Shown here: piece after piece, positions 32,666 to 44,854 of the stretch
Layout: each line of letters opens with the position of its first letter
Numbering within the stretch: position 1 is the first letter of the stretch
Assembly (NCBI GenBank): GCA_037074705.1
Contig: CM073594.1
Location: forward strand, 18,428,307-18,492,306
Origin: Zhengitettix transpicula
Lineage: Eukaryota > Arthropoda > Insecta > Orthoptera > Tetrigidae
Direction: 5' to 3'
Length of the DNA: 64,000 nucleotides
Notes under the pieces: generated by a model
Seen by the model: only the letters and a program-made list of their open reading frames with translations
Databases searched by the model: none
Told to the model about the DNA's origin: nothing
Made by a program: the position numbers and the translations under genes

Positions 32666-35535
32666 TGCCTTAGAGTAGCGGACATCCTGTAATTTGGATT
32701 AATTAACCTGGGAATACGATTTGTATGGATACATTTCCTCGTCTCAATCAAACTGGTTGCAATGTCAGAGAGAATATTTGTTATATTGGTAGCATACACC
32801 CATTAAAAATTTTATTTCGATTTTACAGTATAAATATTTATAAAAAATCGAGTAAGCTGTTGTTATAAAGGTCATTCGAAGCTCATAAACGATTATGTGA
32901 CGTCAAATCTTCGTTACCAAGTTATACGAAATGGGCAAACTTGTAGATTTTAAAAATTTGAATGTATAGAATTTATTTTTTTCAGTATTAGGTCGATAAC
33001 TTTCACGCGCAGGTCCTTAGTGACGGCGGCTACATTCCTGCTCCAGTCGCGTTGGAGCACATGACGATTGTCAGGGTCGCCTTGAAGGTGGCTTCGTGGA
33101 AGGGAGGTCCAGCACAGACATCGATTTTCGTAAGCTGTTTCCTTGGAACGAGCTGCGTGGCCCAGCACACTTTGTTATTTACCTGTGGAGCAGCGCACGA
33201 ACAGCCGCGGCTCCGTAATTGCATTTCCTACTCACTCGCCAATCGATTTCGCCCAATTGCCTCTTTCGCCCTGCAAATTGTCCCACATATGTGCCGTAAA
33301 TAAATACGCCTGCATACAATTACGATCTTTGTATCGTATCGCGGCTATTTAAATGAAAATAACCCAATTACATATGGCTCACCATGTCTCGGATAAAGCT
33401 TGCATCCGGAAATTTCAATAGAAACAACTCGTTCCTGTTATACTCATATTTTATTCCAATTGTTTATTTACAACGCTCGTCTTTCTGCGTGAAACAATAA
33501 AACAACAATTTGTGGTTTCCATTAAATATTTAGTTAAATAATCATGGTTAGGCGAAAGTAATGTCCATATGTAGAAGCTTTTTTTAATTGCTTACGATAG
33601 ATATGAAAAAAAAAACTATTAGATTGCCCCTGAGAGGTAGGCTGCCATACGCACAGTCTTGCGGCTATGGCTGCCTGCCCTGAAGAAACTGCATTAAATG
33701 TAGCAAATGTTTCGAGTACCAACAACCTCCAAGTAATAATTATTTAATAATTGTAGAGTAATTATACAGTAATTTATTTAATAATTGTAGAGTAATTATA
33801 CAGTAATTTATTTAATAATTATACAGACATTTTCTTTATCGATGTTTTATCGTGAACATAATCTATTAGAAATATTACAGCTACACATTCGCATAGAATT
33901 GAAAGACAAAAATTAAGACAAATATACGTGTAAACGTGATTCAGACTTTTATACCGTTCTCCTATATGAGGTTACTCTGGATGCGTTTCAAAACTGTTTA
34001 CTTATTGGTACCAATTTTTTTATTTTATTTTATTAAAGTTAACTTTTAGTCCGGAGACTTTACAGTTGTGATAATAATAATAATAACAGTATTTACAATT
34101 GTAAAAATTAACAAATAACAAGGTATTTACAATTTATAAATATTTCACATGTAAACTTGTGGTCTTGGATGTGACCCTTGTCATTCCAATTTGGAGACGA
34201 GAGAAGCAGATTAACTTGTTTACCGCATATTAACATATAACCGGCATGATGTTAGCGATCAATCTGGTCATTGGGGAAACTACATGTTTGAATCGTTAAG
34301 GATGTTATGGGGCAGATGGGAAGAGCGGATATTATAAGGAGTATGTAGTGCCAGTTTGTACCAATAACAAAACAAAATAACAATAAATAATGATAATGAA
34401 ATAGACAACTCAAATTTATAATATAAATTAATGTAATTTAACAACGTTACTGTCCACGTGTGGATCATCATCAAGTTAACAATTAAGAATAAAAAAATTT
34501 AGTTATAATTGTACAATGATATGAAACATAAAAAAAGACATGAATGGTATAAAAGGTTCGAAGGCTACCTGTCATACATTAAAATATTATTTAATTATGC
34601 CTATTTTGACATTCAGAGTATGATTTAATACAATTATGTATGTATATTGTATTATGATCAATATAGTTACGGAAAGTAATATATATTTATAATTGCTGTC
34701 TGTATCTAAAATTTGGTAATTAGCCCAGTTGAAAGTATGGTTGGTGTATTAAATGTGCAAGACTGAAACATATTATTCAACTAAATAATTTGAATTATTA
34801 TGTTTTAATTATCTGTTTTGTTCTTAAAATATTTTTGCAGGGAAAAAATATATGTTAAGCTTTATAGTGTTCATATGGATTCAAATTTATGTTTTTAACT
34901 ATAGTTCTGTTGTTTGATTATATTTTACATATATAATGAAAAAAATTATACATTATCTGTTGTATTACCTCGTACTCTGCTATGTATTTTATTATTTATT
35001 GTTTTTTTTCAATTGAAAATTCACTGTATTTTTTTAAATTGTTTCGTTTTACTTATATATATGTATATATTTGTGTGTGTGAATGTATGTATATATTGTA
35101 TTGTTCTCTAATATAGCGTTGTTTTTATTTATTTCAGGTATGTACGTGGGTTGATAATATAAATTCATTCCATGTGGACGGAAAATAAAGGTAAACATTA
35201 AAATGCAGTTTAGTATTATGTTAAATGTGTCGTTAATTATAAATACTCAGAATCAACGTCAGATAATAAATTTCTGGCCGCATTATTTCGTGGAAATAAT
35301 TTCATTTGTGTTAAAATTTCAGTTTGAAATTATTCTACATTCATTACAAGCACTTTTCAGTTTCATTGATGTTGAAATTTATTGCAAGTAATTTAAATTA
35401 ATTATGTAATGAATATTTCTCGAAATTTAAAATTACGTGATTGTTTCGGGGTAGCATGTATTACGTCACTGATCAGTTTTGTTTCTGGTGCATTTAACTT
35501 TGTGTAGTAATTATTTAATAAATATTATTACTAGA
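32666..35535. other. Intergenic DNA with one decayed hammerhead-like motif
   Basis: A GC-richer patch at 33,000-33,260 carries frames on both strands; a minus-strand frame with several Cys (CSCAAPQ...CWATQ...CAGPPF...MCSN) is suggestive but unrecognised. A 34-bp tandem repeat lies at about 33,740-33,825. The motif at 33,680 is discussed in the findings. The rest is AT-rich. Confidence 0.45.
33740..33825. repeat. 34-bp tandem repeat, about 2.4 copies
   Basis: TTGTAGAGTAATTATACAG recurs at 33,751 and 33,785 with the same intervening ATTTATTTAATAA. Confidence 0.85.
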
Positions 35536-36087
35536 TTTTTTTTAGGGCAACAGGATACATGAGGGTCATCCAATTTGGGCAACTCCCCTTTAATAGCATA
35601 GGAAGGGATTTGAAAGGGGGGAAACGGAAGGGTGGAGGAAGGTACTCAAGGGTTACTAGCGCCCCCGGGCTATAGTTTAAGGATCCTACCCGCCATTCGC
35701 CTAAAGAAATTCAGGGAAAACCCTAGAAAAATCTGCATCGGGTAGGTCGGGCATTGGGTACTTGTCCCACGCTCTTCCGATAGCGGGAGAGTAGTTTGCT
35801 GTGGGGACGCAGCATTCCCTTCTCCATGCCTCGACCAGTTTAGGAGGCAGCTGGCCGACTATTCCAATGGGAATAGCAGACAACTCTTACCGTATGCCCA
35901 AGGTCTGTGACCCCGGAACATACACCTCTCGAAACAGTCCGAGGTGCCTCGGCTTGTGGGAACCTTAGTTCAAAACCGGAGAGGATAAGGCACACCCAAA
36001 GGTAGCCCCTTCGTATCTCTACTAAAAGGTCCTGCCTGCCAGAGAACATCCCTCGCAGGTTACCTGCGAGAGAATCCTCTCGCAGGC
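35536..36087 (-). repeat. Family A retroposon, full length with two 5' hairpins
   Basis: Poly(T) at the left. The right end holds two tandem hairpin units (about 36,032-36,059 and 36,062-36,087), showing that the 5' region varies in hairpin number. Confidence 0.88.
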
Positions 36088-36151
36088 TTTTTTCGTGTAG
36101 TTTGCTGAGTATTTTTTTTTATTTCAGGGCAACAGTTTACTATGTTTCTTT

Positions 36152-36266
36152 TATTAGGGCAACAGGCTACATGAGGGTAATCCACTTAGGGCAACTCCCC
36201 TTTAATAGCATAGGAAGGGATTTGAAAGGGGGGATGCGGAAGGGTAGAGGAAGGTAGCCAAGGGTT
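36152..36266 (-). repeat. Family A 3' fragment
   Basis: Begins TTATTAGGGCAACAGG, truncated at GTAGCCAAGGGTTG. A tiny additional scrap (CAGGGCAACAGTTTAC) lies at about 36,124. Confidence 0.8.
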
Positions 36267-37531
36267 GTGTAAAACATGGCTTCGGTTTATATATAAAAGT
36301 ATAAATTAAAACTGTGAGTAAGTAAATAATTATAAGTTTAATAACAATTATTTGTCATTATATCACATATACAATTTCCCACACTGCAAATGATGACGGT
36401 TTTCTCATAGTACTATTTTTGATTCATTTATGATAGAAATATATTAGTAGGTAGTTTCTAATACCGTAGTTCTACGTTTCTTTTATCTTCAGTAATTTGT
36501 TCTTTGAATTCCAACTTTATAATAGGTTTTCTTAAACTTCATTGATTTTTTTTTAATTTAATATATTTTAAAAAAATATTTTCATTAGGTTTTCATAAAA
36601 TTCCCCGTGAAAATTTAAATTTTCGAAATTATACTATTTGTTTCGTCCGCGTATAATTTAGATCACGTTCCTTAAGAGTAAATAAATTTAATCAGACTGC
36701 TTCTACGTATGCAAAGTATAAATAAAAAGATAGATTTAACGTCAGTAAGATTTTTATAATGATTTATTCTTCCAAACTTAGCGAAAGTCCGAAATAAAGT
36801 ATTTGGTAAATATTAATAATTAATATTATATGCATTAACTTCCTGTACTTTATCAATATGATTACTGTCGAAGCAGTGGACGGTTGGAAAAGAGACAAAA
36901 GTAGGTATAAAAAGGTTTCCTACCCTGGGGTATAGATTGTTGAAACTATGAACTCTGAATATGCGTATCATGAAGTAAACTAGGGTTGAAACTCTCATGG
37001 CTTGAGACAGTTACAGCCGCAAAGGCGTCCCACACATCAAGATCGACTCAATCCACCCGTTCTTGTTGAAACAGGAGGAATTATGAGTCGTCTTTGCATT
37101 CACGGAGTATTAGTGATTCACTAATTAGCATCATCCCCTCACCACTCAAGTGAATTTATCGATTATACGAAGGCGGAGTGCAAAAGCCACACATTAGTAA
37201 ACCTTCAAATCTAAAGTCTGCCTTGTGAACGCTTAAATGCACCTTCACGGGCCGTATTTCAATTATAGTTATGAAATAAAAATTTGACGCACAGCTGTCG
37301 GGGGGGCGGGGGGGGGGGGCTCGAGTCTGCAGATCAAATTAACATTTCTTTTTATTGTCATGAAAAGAGCATGTGAAACGGGCTATTTCACTTTACTGCT
37401 TCCTTCGATTTGCAAAGACACCTGCTTAGCTAAACACTCGATACGGTTACCACAGCTACAAATACAGAAAATTTCAGGATTAACTTGCTGTAGCGACTGG
37501 GAAAAATACTTCTTATTTCATTCTTGAGTTT
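36267..37531. other. AT-rich intergenic DNA
   Basis: No gene or shared repeat recognised. A G-run (about 37,300-37,319) interrupted by one C could form a quadruplex. Confidence 0.5.
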
Positions 37532-37641
37532 CCCTTGACTACCTTCCTCTACCCTTCCGAATCCTTTCAAATCCCTTCCTATGCTATTAAAGGAGAGTTG
37601 CCTAACGTTGATTACCCTCATTTAGCCTCTTGCCCTAAAAA
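37532..37641 (+). repeat. Family A 3'-end fragment
   Basis: Terminal ~110 bp of A with its A-tail, immediately followed by a second A copy in the same orientation. Confidence 0.85.
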
Positions 37642-37644
37642 AAT

Positions 37645-38022
37645 GGCCTGCGAGGGCTATTCTCTCGCAGGCAAACCATGTAGGAGAGATACGAAGGGGC
37701 TACCTTGGGGATGCCTTTTCCTCTCCGTTTTTGAACTAAGGTTCCCACAAGCCGAGGCACCTCGGCCTGTTCTGAGAGGTGTATGTTCCAGGGTCACAGA
37801 CCTTTGGCATACGGTAAGAGTTGTCCGCTATTCCGATTGGAATAGTCGGCCAGCTGCCTCCTAAACTAGTCGAGGCACGGAGAACGGAATGCTGCGTCCC
37901 CACAGCAAACTCCTCTCCCGCCATTGGTAGGGCGTGGGACAAGTACCCAATGCCCGACCTACCTGATGCAGGTTTTTCTAGGGTTTTCCCTGCATTAGTT
38001 TTAGGCGAATGCCAGGCAGGTT
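37645..38022 (+). repeat. Family A retroposon, 3'-truncated
   Basis: A 5' hairpin (GCCTGCGAGGGCTATTCTC) and body up to GGCGAATGCCAGGCAGG; the 3' third is missing. Confidence 0.85.
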
Positions 38023-38713
38023 CTATATTTCTTAGAGAAGATGAAAAGTTCTTTCGTTTTTCTGTAAAGAGGAACGGGATCCGATTGCAGTTTTATACTG
38101 CTAGAAACCTTCACGTGCCTGTATAATAACATCTAAAAAAAAGGGTTTAATTGAAATAGGTTCCCCCCCCCCCCCCGTTTTGTTATATGAAGCGTGACTG
38201 ACGGATGAATATGAATTAAATTGATTTTTTGGAGCCCATAATGGATCAAACAAACAAACAAAAACTATACTAAAAATAATCAAAAGTTTTACTACTACTA
38301 AACTGAAAAAAAAAGTAATTAAACAACAGGAGCAAAACAAAGAATAAAACGATGTATATTGTTTTTACAAAGCTCGAAATGAACACAATTGTTATCTTTA
38401 GGGTCGTATTGGAGGGTCTTTTCGTGCAAAACAAATATTATTATTGTTACTGGATAAGCTCGAAAAATGTAGGCTTAACACGGAATTTTTGTACAACACC
38501 GTTACTTCACAACGTTGCCTCCGGTCATCCGTAGCGTGCAGACAGCTAGAAAAAAAAACACACAAGCTGATCTGGTCAAGTCCTGCTGCATGAAAATTAG
38601 GCTGTAATAAGATATAACATGCAATTCTCAACAACAATTAAATTCGAATCCCCACGAATATTACGAAAATTACTCATTCAAACTATTATTCAAACTGCAT
38701 CCATCCACGAAAT
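38023..38713. other. Intergenic DNA
   Basis: C-run at 38,163-38,176; otherwise AT-rich with no recognised feature. Confidence 0.5.
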
Positions 38714-38925
38714 GTTTTTTTTTAGGGCATCAGGCTACATGGTGGCAACTCCCCTTTAATAGCATAGGAAAGGGATTTGAAAGGGGGGATGCGGAAGGGT
38801 AGAGGAAGGTAGCCAAGGGTTGACTAGGGCCCCCGGGCTATATTTTAAGGATCCTACCTGGCATTCGCCTAAATAAAAGCAGGGAAAACCCTAGAAAAAC
38901 CTGCATCAGGTAGGTCGGGCAATGG
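38714..38925 (-). repeat. Family A 3' fragment with a small internal deletion
   Basis: Poly(T) start. The GAGGGTAATCCAC block next to the end is deleted (GGCTACATGGTGGCAACTCC). Truncated at GTCGGGCAATGG. Confidence 0.85.
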
Positions 38926-39099
38926 CTGCGATCAAAATGATTAAAAATTCATAAATAAAAAGATAATTAAATTAAATATAAAAAATAATTAAAATCCATT
39001 ATCTAATATTCAAAACAATACTAATATTGTACGATATTCTATTTCATAAAAGAGGTATTGAAAACTGTGTCTTAATATCTCCTCTAATAAATCGTTTTT

Positions 39100-39390
39100 G
39101 AATAATAAAGATAGCCAAAACAGATAAAAAAAAGGGGGGTAATATAAATACCACACAACGTTTCTGGGATCCTTGTTCCTTTCGTCAGGTGCTAAGAAGA
39201 GCCTAGAGAAACGCTTTTGAGCGTTGTCAACTGACCAGTGCAGTTGTGTCGCTCTAGGCTCTTCTAGGCACCTGACGAAAGGGGACAAGGATCCCAGAAT
39301 CGTTGTGTGGTATTTATATTACCCCCTTTTTTTGTTTTGGCTGTCTTTCTGATTCATTATTGTCAATCAGACGTAAATTTTTTCATTTAA
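39100..39390. repeat. Family H palindrome, full length
   Basis: Both arms and the centre are present. The minus-strand core (39,161-39,188) is intact: CUGACGA, AAGGAACAAGGAUCCCA, GAAAC. The plus-strand core (39,272 onwards) has GAAUC in place of GAAAC. Confidence 0.88.
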
Positions 39391-40194
39391 ATCGTTTTTT
39401 TTTGTTGAACTGTAATATAACGGTCACGTTTGTGTAAAACTTTACCGGCATCTTTGATGTGTTAAGACCAGTTTTCAACTATTTATGTTGGCGGTATTAA
39501 CGATGCCACCTGTAATCATTCTTCAAGAGTTTATTTTACTTATATTCGTGTGTTTGAATTTATCGGACGTCCATCCATATTATTTTTTTTTTACGAGGAC
39601 ATACGTTACGTTTTTTTTTCTCTCTTCTAAAACACACAAAACACTGGATGAAACGTGAGGGGAAACTTGGGAACAGAGTTTGTGGTGCGTGATATGCCAA
39701 GTTAGTTGAGGATTCTGTCAATGGTGAGAAAGTAAGAGGCAGCCAAATCATCGATCAGCGGAGAGCTTCGAAATTACTTTTCACGTAAATCCCGACAACT
39801 TTTTAATGGAATTTTTCCGTGTTAAATATTATCCACATGTTAGTTAAACATTCGCTGTCAACATCCAGATGTTGGATCTTCCGAACGAATCAACATCGTC
39901 CACTAATTACAGACGAGTTTATTAAAAACTCATAAGAAAAAAATCATAATTAAGAACTCCTCGTCGTTGATACTCGAGCCTAAACGTTTCTACACGCTAC
40001 CTGAAGATGTGAAAATGTCCGACCGAGCTTCACAATTGAATTTACCTATCACGTGACTCAAAAGTAGAGGAACAGCGTGAAATAATCCCTGATGAAGATG
40101 AGAAAATAATTTTTTTAAGGTTCTCATTAAATATAAACTAATTACAGTGACTCATTCTATTCGTAACCTCTGCTGTTGAACCGTGTTATTTAAT
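39391..40194. other. AT-rich intergenic DNA
   Basis: Nothing recognised except a weak CTGAAGA-type motif at about 40,001 with no GAAAC. Confidence 0.5.
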
Positions 40195-40956
40195 ACTAGC
40201 TGGTTGCCCGGCGTTGCTCGTGTACTTATTTATATAAACTCGAAAAAGTATTTAATTGATTACTTAAATATATTCCTTGAGTATTTCAGGATATAATCGT
40301 CACTCAGTCTTCATACATTACGAAATATTACATTGATGAAATTGTTAGCTAGACTCACAACTAATACAGCGCGAAAATTAACTTACATTTTCCCCAAGGA
40401 TGGTAAAGTAATTCGTATTCTTCTTTATTACCATTCGATGGAATATTGCTGTATAAAATTATACTTTTTATTTAAAGAAAATATTTCTGCTTTATTTAAT
40501 TCCTAATAAAGGAAATATTTCCTTTGTTCGTTGCGTAGTAACGTCTTTCTCTCGCGTGACGTCATTGTCTCTTGGCGCGCAGTAATTTAATATTTAATGA
40601 TCACGGTTTTTAATTATAATTCTTTCCACATGTATACTTTATATTAAATAAAAATATTTCTGCTTTATTTCATTACGAAATACAGAACTATATTTAGGAT
40701 GCGTCAATGTCTTGAAAACTTATGACATCATCGTCTCGCGCAGTAATTTAACACTAATTCGTAACTTATTTCAATTATAATTATTTCCACGTTTATTCTA
40801 GGGGTTTCTCACCCCCACAGTACCGGTTCTCGATTTTGGCAGAATGCGTATACCAATTTTTGTTGCATTCTGTCCACGCGATAAAATTTGTATAAAGAAC
40901 AACGTAAATACAAACATACATACATACAAATATACTCCCTTTTTTATTATATAGAT
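40195..40956 (+). repeat. Family E repeat, copy 1 of a near-identical pair
   Basis: From ACTAGCTGGTTGCCCGGCG to a (CATA)n tract and TTTATTATATAGAT. It is nearly identical to 44,092-44,854 (scattered single-base and one-base indel differences), with unrelated flanks, indicating recent movement. No coding domain recognised. Confidence 0.9.
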
Positions 40957-41510
40957 ATACTTATATAATTCATTATACGATGTGACAGAAGCCACAGCAC
41001 ACACTTCGACTTCAAAGTAATAATTTACAAATTATGTTTATAATTCATCTTCATAAATTTGGACAGCGAGGATAAGAATCTTCTTACAGGCTCCAATTAT
41101 ATTTTTATTTCTTCAGTTGGAAAGCTTTCGACTGTCATAATGAGTGAATTATATAATTATTGATTTTCTCTACATCGTGTGTGTGTGTGTGGTTGCTTTC
41201 TTCAGGAGCGCTTACCAATGGCACAATCCTTTCTGCTGTAAAACCAGGGAGGGCTCTTCATTAATTAATTACTCACATAAAAACATTTCTGTAGTAAATA
41301 TAAATAGTAATCTAATACCAATCCTACGGTATTAAATCTATATATTTTATTATATTAGACATTCCATTAAAACATTAAATCTACACGTTACGCATTCGTG
41401 TTACGTCATGCTTTAAATATTACTCATTTGTATGTTGGTATCGCTCTTTTCTTTTTTTTGCATTTCGCCGATTGGAGTTTCCATTATAATTCTCATTCCG
41501 AATAAATAAT
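40957..41510. other. AT-rich intergenic DNA
   Basis: Short (GT)n at about 41,179-41,191. Nothing else recognised. Confidence 0.5.
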
Positions 41511-42190
41511 TAAAAATTGATTATGTTTTTATCTTACTGGTGATAATGGCTAAAAAATAAAGCACACCATTAATAATGCTGACTGAAAATGTTAGTCCCC
41601 CTGTATATATAAAGAACAGATTATTGGTTTTTTGTAATTTGTTTATACAAGTATAAAGCAAATTAGGTTAGGTTTGATATTAATAAAAATTTAAAATGTA
41701 CTTGTTTCTCGTTAAAAAAAAAGAAGGCTTTTATCCTGAATTTAGGGACAGTTGTGGCTTAGGTTGGCAACAATGAGGATCAACGTGTATCACAAGGTAT
41801 GATGATTTCCCCCACTCACCATCATTTTCGCAGAAATCGTGGCAGGGAGAATTAAAAATTGATTATTTGTTTTTTATGTTTTTATCTTACTGGTGATAAT
41901 GGCTAAAATAAAACACACCATTAATAATTCTGACTGAAAATGTTAGTCCCCCGTTTTTTTAAAAATCAGATTATTGGTTTTTGTAATTTCTTTTTTACAA
42001 GTATAAACCAAATTAGGTTATATTTGATAATAATAGAAAAGTTAAAATTTCTTGTACTTGTTTCGCGTTAAAAAAAAAAGAAGTAGGGTTTATATCCTGA
42101 ATTTAGGGTCAGTTGTGGCTTAGGTTGGCAACAATGAGGATCAACCTGTACTGTATCACACACATTTTCCCGGAAATCGTGGCAGGGAGA
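41511..42190. repeat. 342-bp tandem duplication
   Basis: Two adjacent copies (41,511-41,852 and 41,853-42,190) share TAAAAATTGATTAT, TGACTGAAAATGTTAGTCCCC, CAGTTGTGGCTTAGGTTGGC and GAAATCGTGGCAGGGAGA in the same order. The second has small deletions. Confidence 0.9.
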
Positions 42191-42657
42191 AGCGGATCGT
42201 GTTAGTAACAGAGTAATAAATAATAATAATAATAATAAAAAGGTCTGTCTTAACTAAGACAGTGCGCCGCAATCATTACTACAGTAGACAATGGACCAGG
42301 TATAATCGAAACATATTAAGTATTCATTTCTGGCTTTGACCAGCACAGGCCTAGTAGCAAATGGCATTAGCAATTTAGCACAGCAAAGTGCCAACACACT
42401 CCTTTGGTCGATGTAAGTGTCAATTATTTAAGCCGAAAATTTTAGTATCGGCGGGTTATCGAAAACTGATACGCGTAGGTCACTCGATTGTTGTCTGTAA
42501 CAGCCGCGGAATAAAAGAGACACCTTAGTACCTGAAAAAAAAAATTTCCAGGTCAGATCAATATCAGGCCACATTAATGCTTCAGTAATATGAGACGTCC
42601 TAATTTCTTGCGAGATGTTTTATACGCCTATGAACATGTATATTCAAAGATGATCAA
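42191..42657. other. Intergenic DNA
   Basis: Short (AAT)n at about 42,219-42,239. Nothing recognised. Confidence 0.5.
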
Positions 42658-42905
42658 GGTGTAGACAGCCTATGTATTGGGTAATCCACACAGTGCACAC
42701 TCCCCTCTTATAAAATGGGAAATGGGGGATGCGGAAAGTTAGAGCAAGGTGGCCAAGGGTTAACTAGGGCCCCTGGGCTATGGTTTAAGGATCCTACCCG
42801 GCAATTCGCCTAAAAGTGATGCAGGGAAAACCCTAGAGAAACCTGCATCAAATAGGTCGGGCATTTGGTACTTGTCCCACGCAAATCCGATGGTGGGAGA
42901 GGTGG
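42658..42905 (-). repeat. Family A, subfamily B 3' part
   Basis: GGTGTAGACAGCCTATG start. Truncated at GGTGGGAGAGGTGG, where the poly(T) of the next A copy begins. Confidence 0.85.
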
Positions 42906-43410
42906 ATTTTTTTTTTGGGCAACAGGCTACATGAGGGTAATTTACGTTGGGAAACTCCCCTTTAATAGCATAGGAAGGGATTTGAAAGGGGGGATGAGGA
43001 AGTGTAGAGGAAGGTAGCCAAGGCTTAACTATATGTTAAGGATCCTACCCGGCATTCGCCTAAAGGTAATGCAGGGAAAACCCTAGGAAAACCTGCATCA
43101 GGTAGGTCGGGCATTGGGTACTTGTCCCACGCCCTTCCGATAGCGGGAGAGGAGTTTGCTGTGGGGACGCAGCATTCCCTTCTCCGTGCCTCGACCAGTT
43201 TAGGAGGCAGCTGGCCGACTATTCCAATGGGAATAGCGGACAACTCTTACCGTATGCTCAAGGTGTGTGACCCCGGAACATACACCTCTCAAAACAGGCC
43301 GAGGTTCCACGGCTTATGGGAACCTTAGTTCAAAAACGGAGAGGAAAAGTCATCCCCAAAGGTAGCCCCTCCTACAAGGTTCTGCCTGTGAGAGAATAGC
43401 CCTCGCAGGC
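42906..43410 (-). repeat. Family A retroposon, near full length
   Basis: Poly(T) start and 5' hairpin at the right end (GCCTGTGAGAGAATAGCCC). It lies next to a subfamily-B fragment in the same orientation. Confidence 0.88.
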
Positions 43411-43417
43411 CATCTCA

Positions 43418-43770
43418 AAGTAAATAACAAAAAATAGGATATTTAATATGGTGTGAAACCTTTTAAATTACTGCAAGTATTCAACAACTAAAAATATATT
43501 CTATATGAGACATAACAAGCACAGCCAACGTTGAGCAGATAGTGGGGTGATGTAAAAGTTTTTAGTGGGTTTTCGGTATTCTATTTTTTTATTATTGAAT
43601 AACACAAAAATTGGATTACAGACAGTTTACCTTATTATTTTTTTTTCGTTTTAGGTGTTAGAAGATCTGAATAAAACACCGTCTAAATCTATGTAAAATG
43701 TTTTGTACAAAATCCAATTAAATGTACATTGGCAATAAACGTTTTGTATCTAACATTTAATTGTATAAAT
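43418..43770 (+). repeat. Repeat M, copy 1 (inverted partner at 49,730-50,060)
   Basis: Shares with 49,730-50,060 (reverse complement) the blocks AATAGGATATTTAAT, GCAAGTATTCAACAAC, ATATTCTATATGAG, GTCTAAATCTATGTAAAAT and AAATCCAATTAAAT in order. Unknown family; adjoins H sequence in both places. Confidence 0.8.
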
Positions 43771-43905
43771 TAACATAAATATCACACAAAGTTTCTGGGA
43801 TCCTTGTCACTAAAAAAAGTATTTGAGTTTTGTCACCTGAAGAGTGGAGTTGTGTCCCTCTAGTCTCTTCTTCACACCTGAGGAAAGGGACGAGTAAAAA
43901 TATTG
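43765..43905. repeat. Family H element, decayed
   Basis: TATCACACAAAGTTTCTGGG and CACCTGAGGAAAGGGACGAG mark the arms; the centre is scrambled. Confidence 0.65.
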
Positions 43906-44091
43906 TTCAGTAATTACTGATTATACCCTATGCCTATTATTAGCATGTAGAATAATTGTGCTCACAAGCTTAGTTTCAATTCATTAATCAAATACAATGA
44001 ATGGTAGCCCAAAAAATTATATTGGTTTTGTTTTGAATTTGATTTCATTATCTTTTAACTGTTTTAATGTTGTTCTGGGACTTTATTCATT
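43906..44091. other. AT-rich spacer
   Basis: Nothing recognised. Confidence 0.5.
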
Positions 44092-44854
44092 ACTAGCTGG
44101 GTGCCCGGCGTTGCTCGTGTACTTATTTATATAAACTCGAAAAAGTATTTAATTGATTACTTAAATATATTCCTTGAGTATTTCAGGATATAATCGTCAC
44201 TCAGTCTTCATACATTACGAAATATTACATTGATGAAATTGTTAGCTAGACTCACAACTAATACAGCGCGAAAATTAACTTACATTTTCCCCAAGGATGG
44301 TAAAGTAATTCGTATTCTTCTTTATTACCATTCGATGGAATATTTCTGTATAAAATTATACTTTTTTATTTAAAGAACATATTTCTACTTTATTTAATTC
44401 CTAATAAAGGAGATATTTCCTTTGTTCGTTGCGTAGTAACGTCTTTCTCTCGCGTGACGTCATTGTCTCTTGGCGCGCAATAAATTAATATTTAATGATC
44501 ACGGTTTTTAATTATAATTCTTTCCACATGTATACTTTATATTAAATAAAAATATTTCTGCTTTATTTCATTACGAAATACAGAACTATATTTAGGATGC
44601 GTCAATGTCTTGAAAACTTATGACGTCATCGTCTCGCGCAGTAATTTAACACTAATTCGTAACTTATTTCAATTATAATTATTTCCACGTTTATTCTAGG
44701 GGTTTCTCACCCCCACAGTACCGGTTCTCGATTTTGGCAGAATACGTATACCAATTTTTGTTGCATTCTGTCCACGCGATAAAATTTGTATAAAGAACAA
44801 CGTAAATACAAACATACATACATACAAATATACTCCCTTTTTTATTATATAGAT
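44092..44854 (+). repeat. Family E repeat, copy 2 of a near-identical pair
   Basis: Starts ACTAGCTGGGTGCCCGGCG and ends TTTATTATATAGAT. CATT occurs on both sides, a possible 4-bp target duplication, though chance is likely. Confidence 0.9.

Noticed and set aside
37300..37319. Long G- and C-runs as functional quadruplex elements
   Set aside because: Such homopolymer runs occur at several unrelated places (4,755; 6,665; 38,163; 49,299; 56,579; 62,794) without any consistent neighbour.
39100..39390. A cis-acting hammerhead formed between the two arms of one H palindrome
   Set aside because: CCACACAACGU can pair with ACGUUGUGUGG as stem III and leaves a GUU triplet, but about 26 bases would bulge before stem I, and the full palindrome pairing would outcompete it.
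40001..40035. CTGAAGATGTG... as a further hammerhead-like motif
   Set aside because: No GAAAC follows at the right distance and no stem II; only the CTGAAGA heptamer matches, which is common by chance.
43025..43243. The recurrent MSAIPIGIVGQLPP... frame as a family A protein
   Set aside because: It recurs because the repeats are similar; an antisense frame recurs equally, frameshifts are frequent among copies, and no domain is recognisable.
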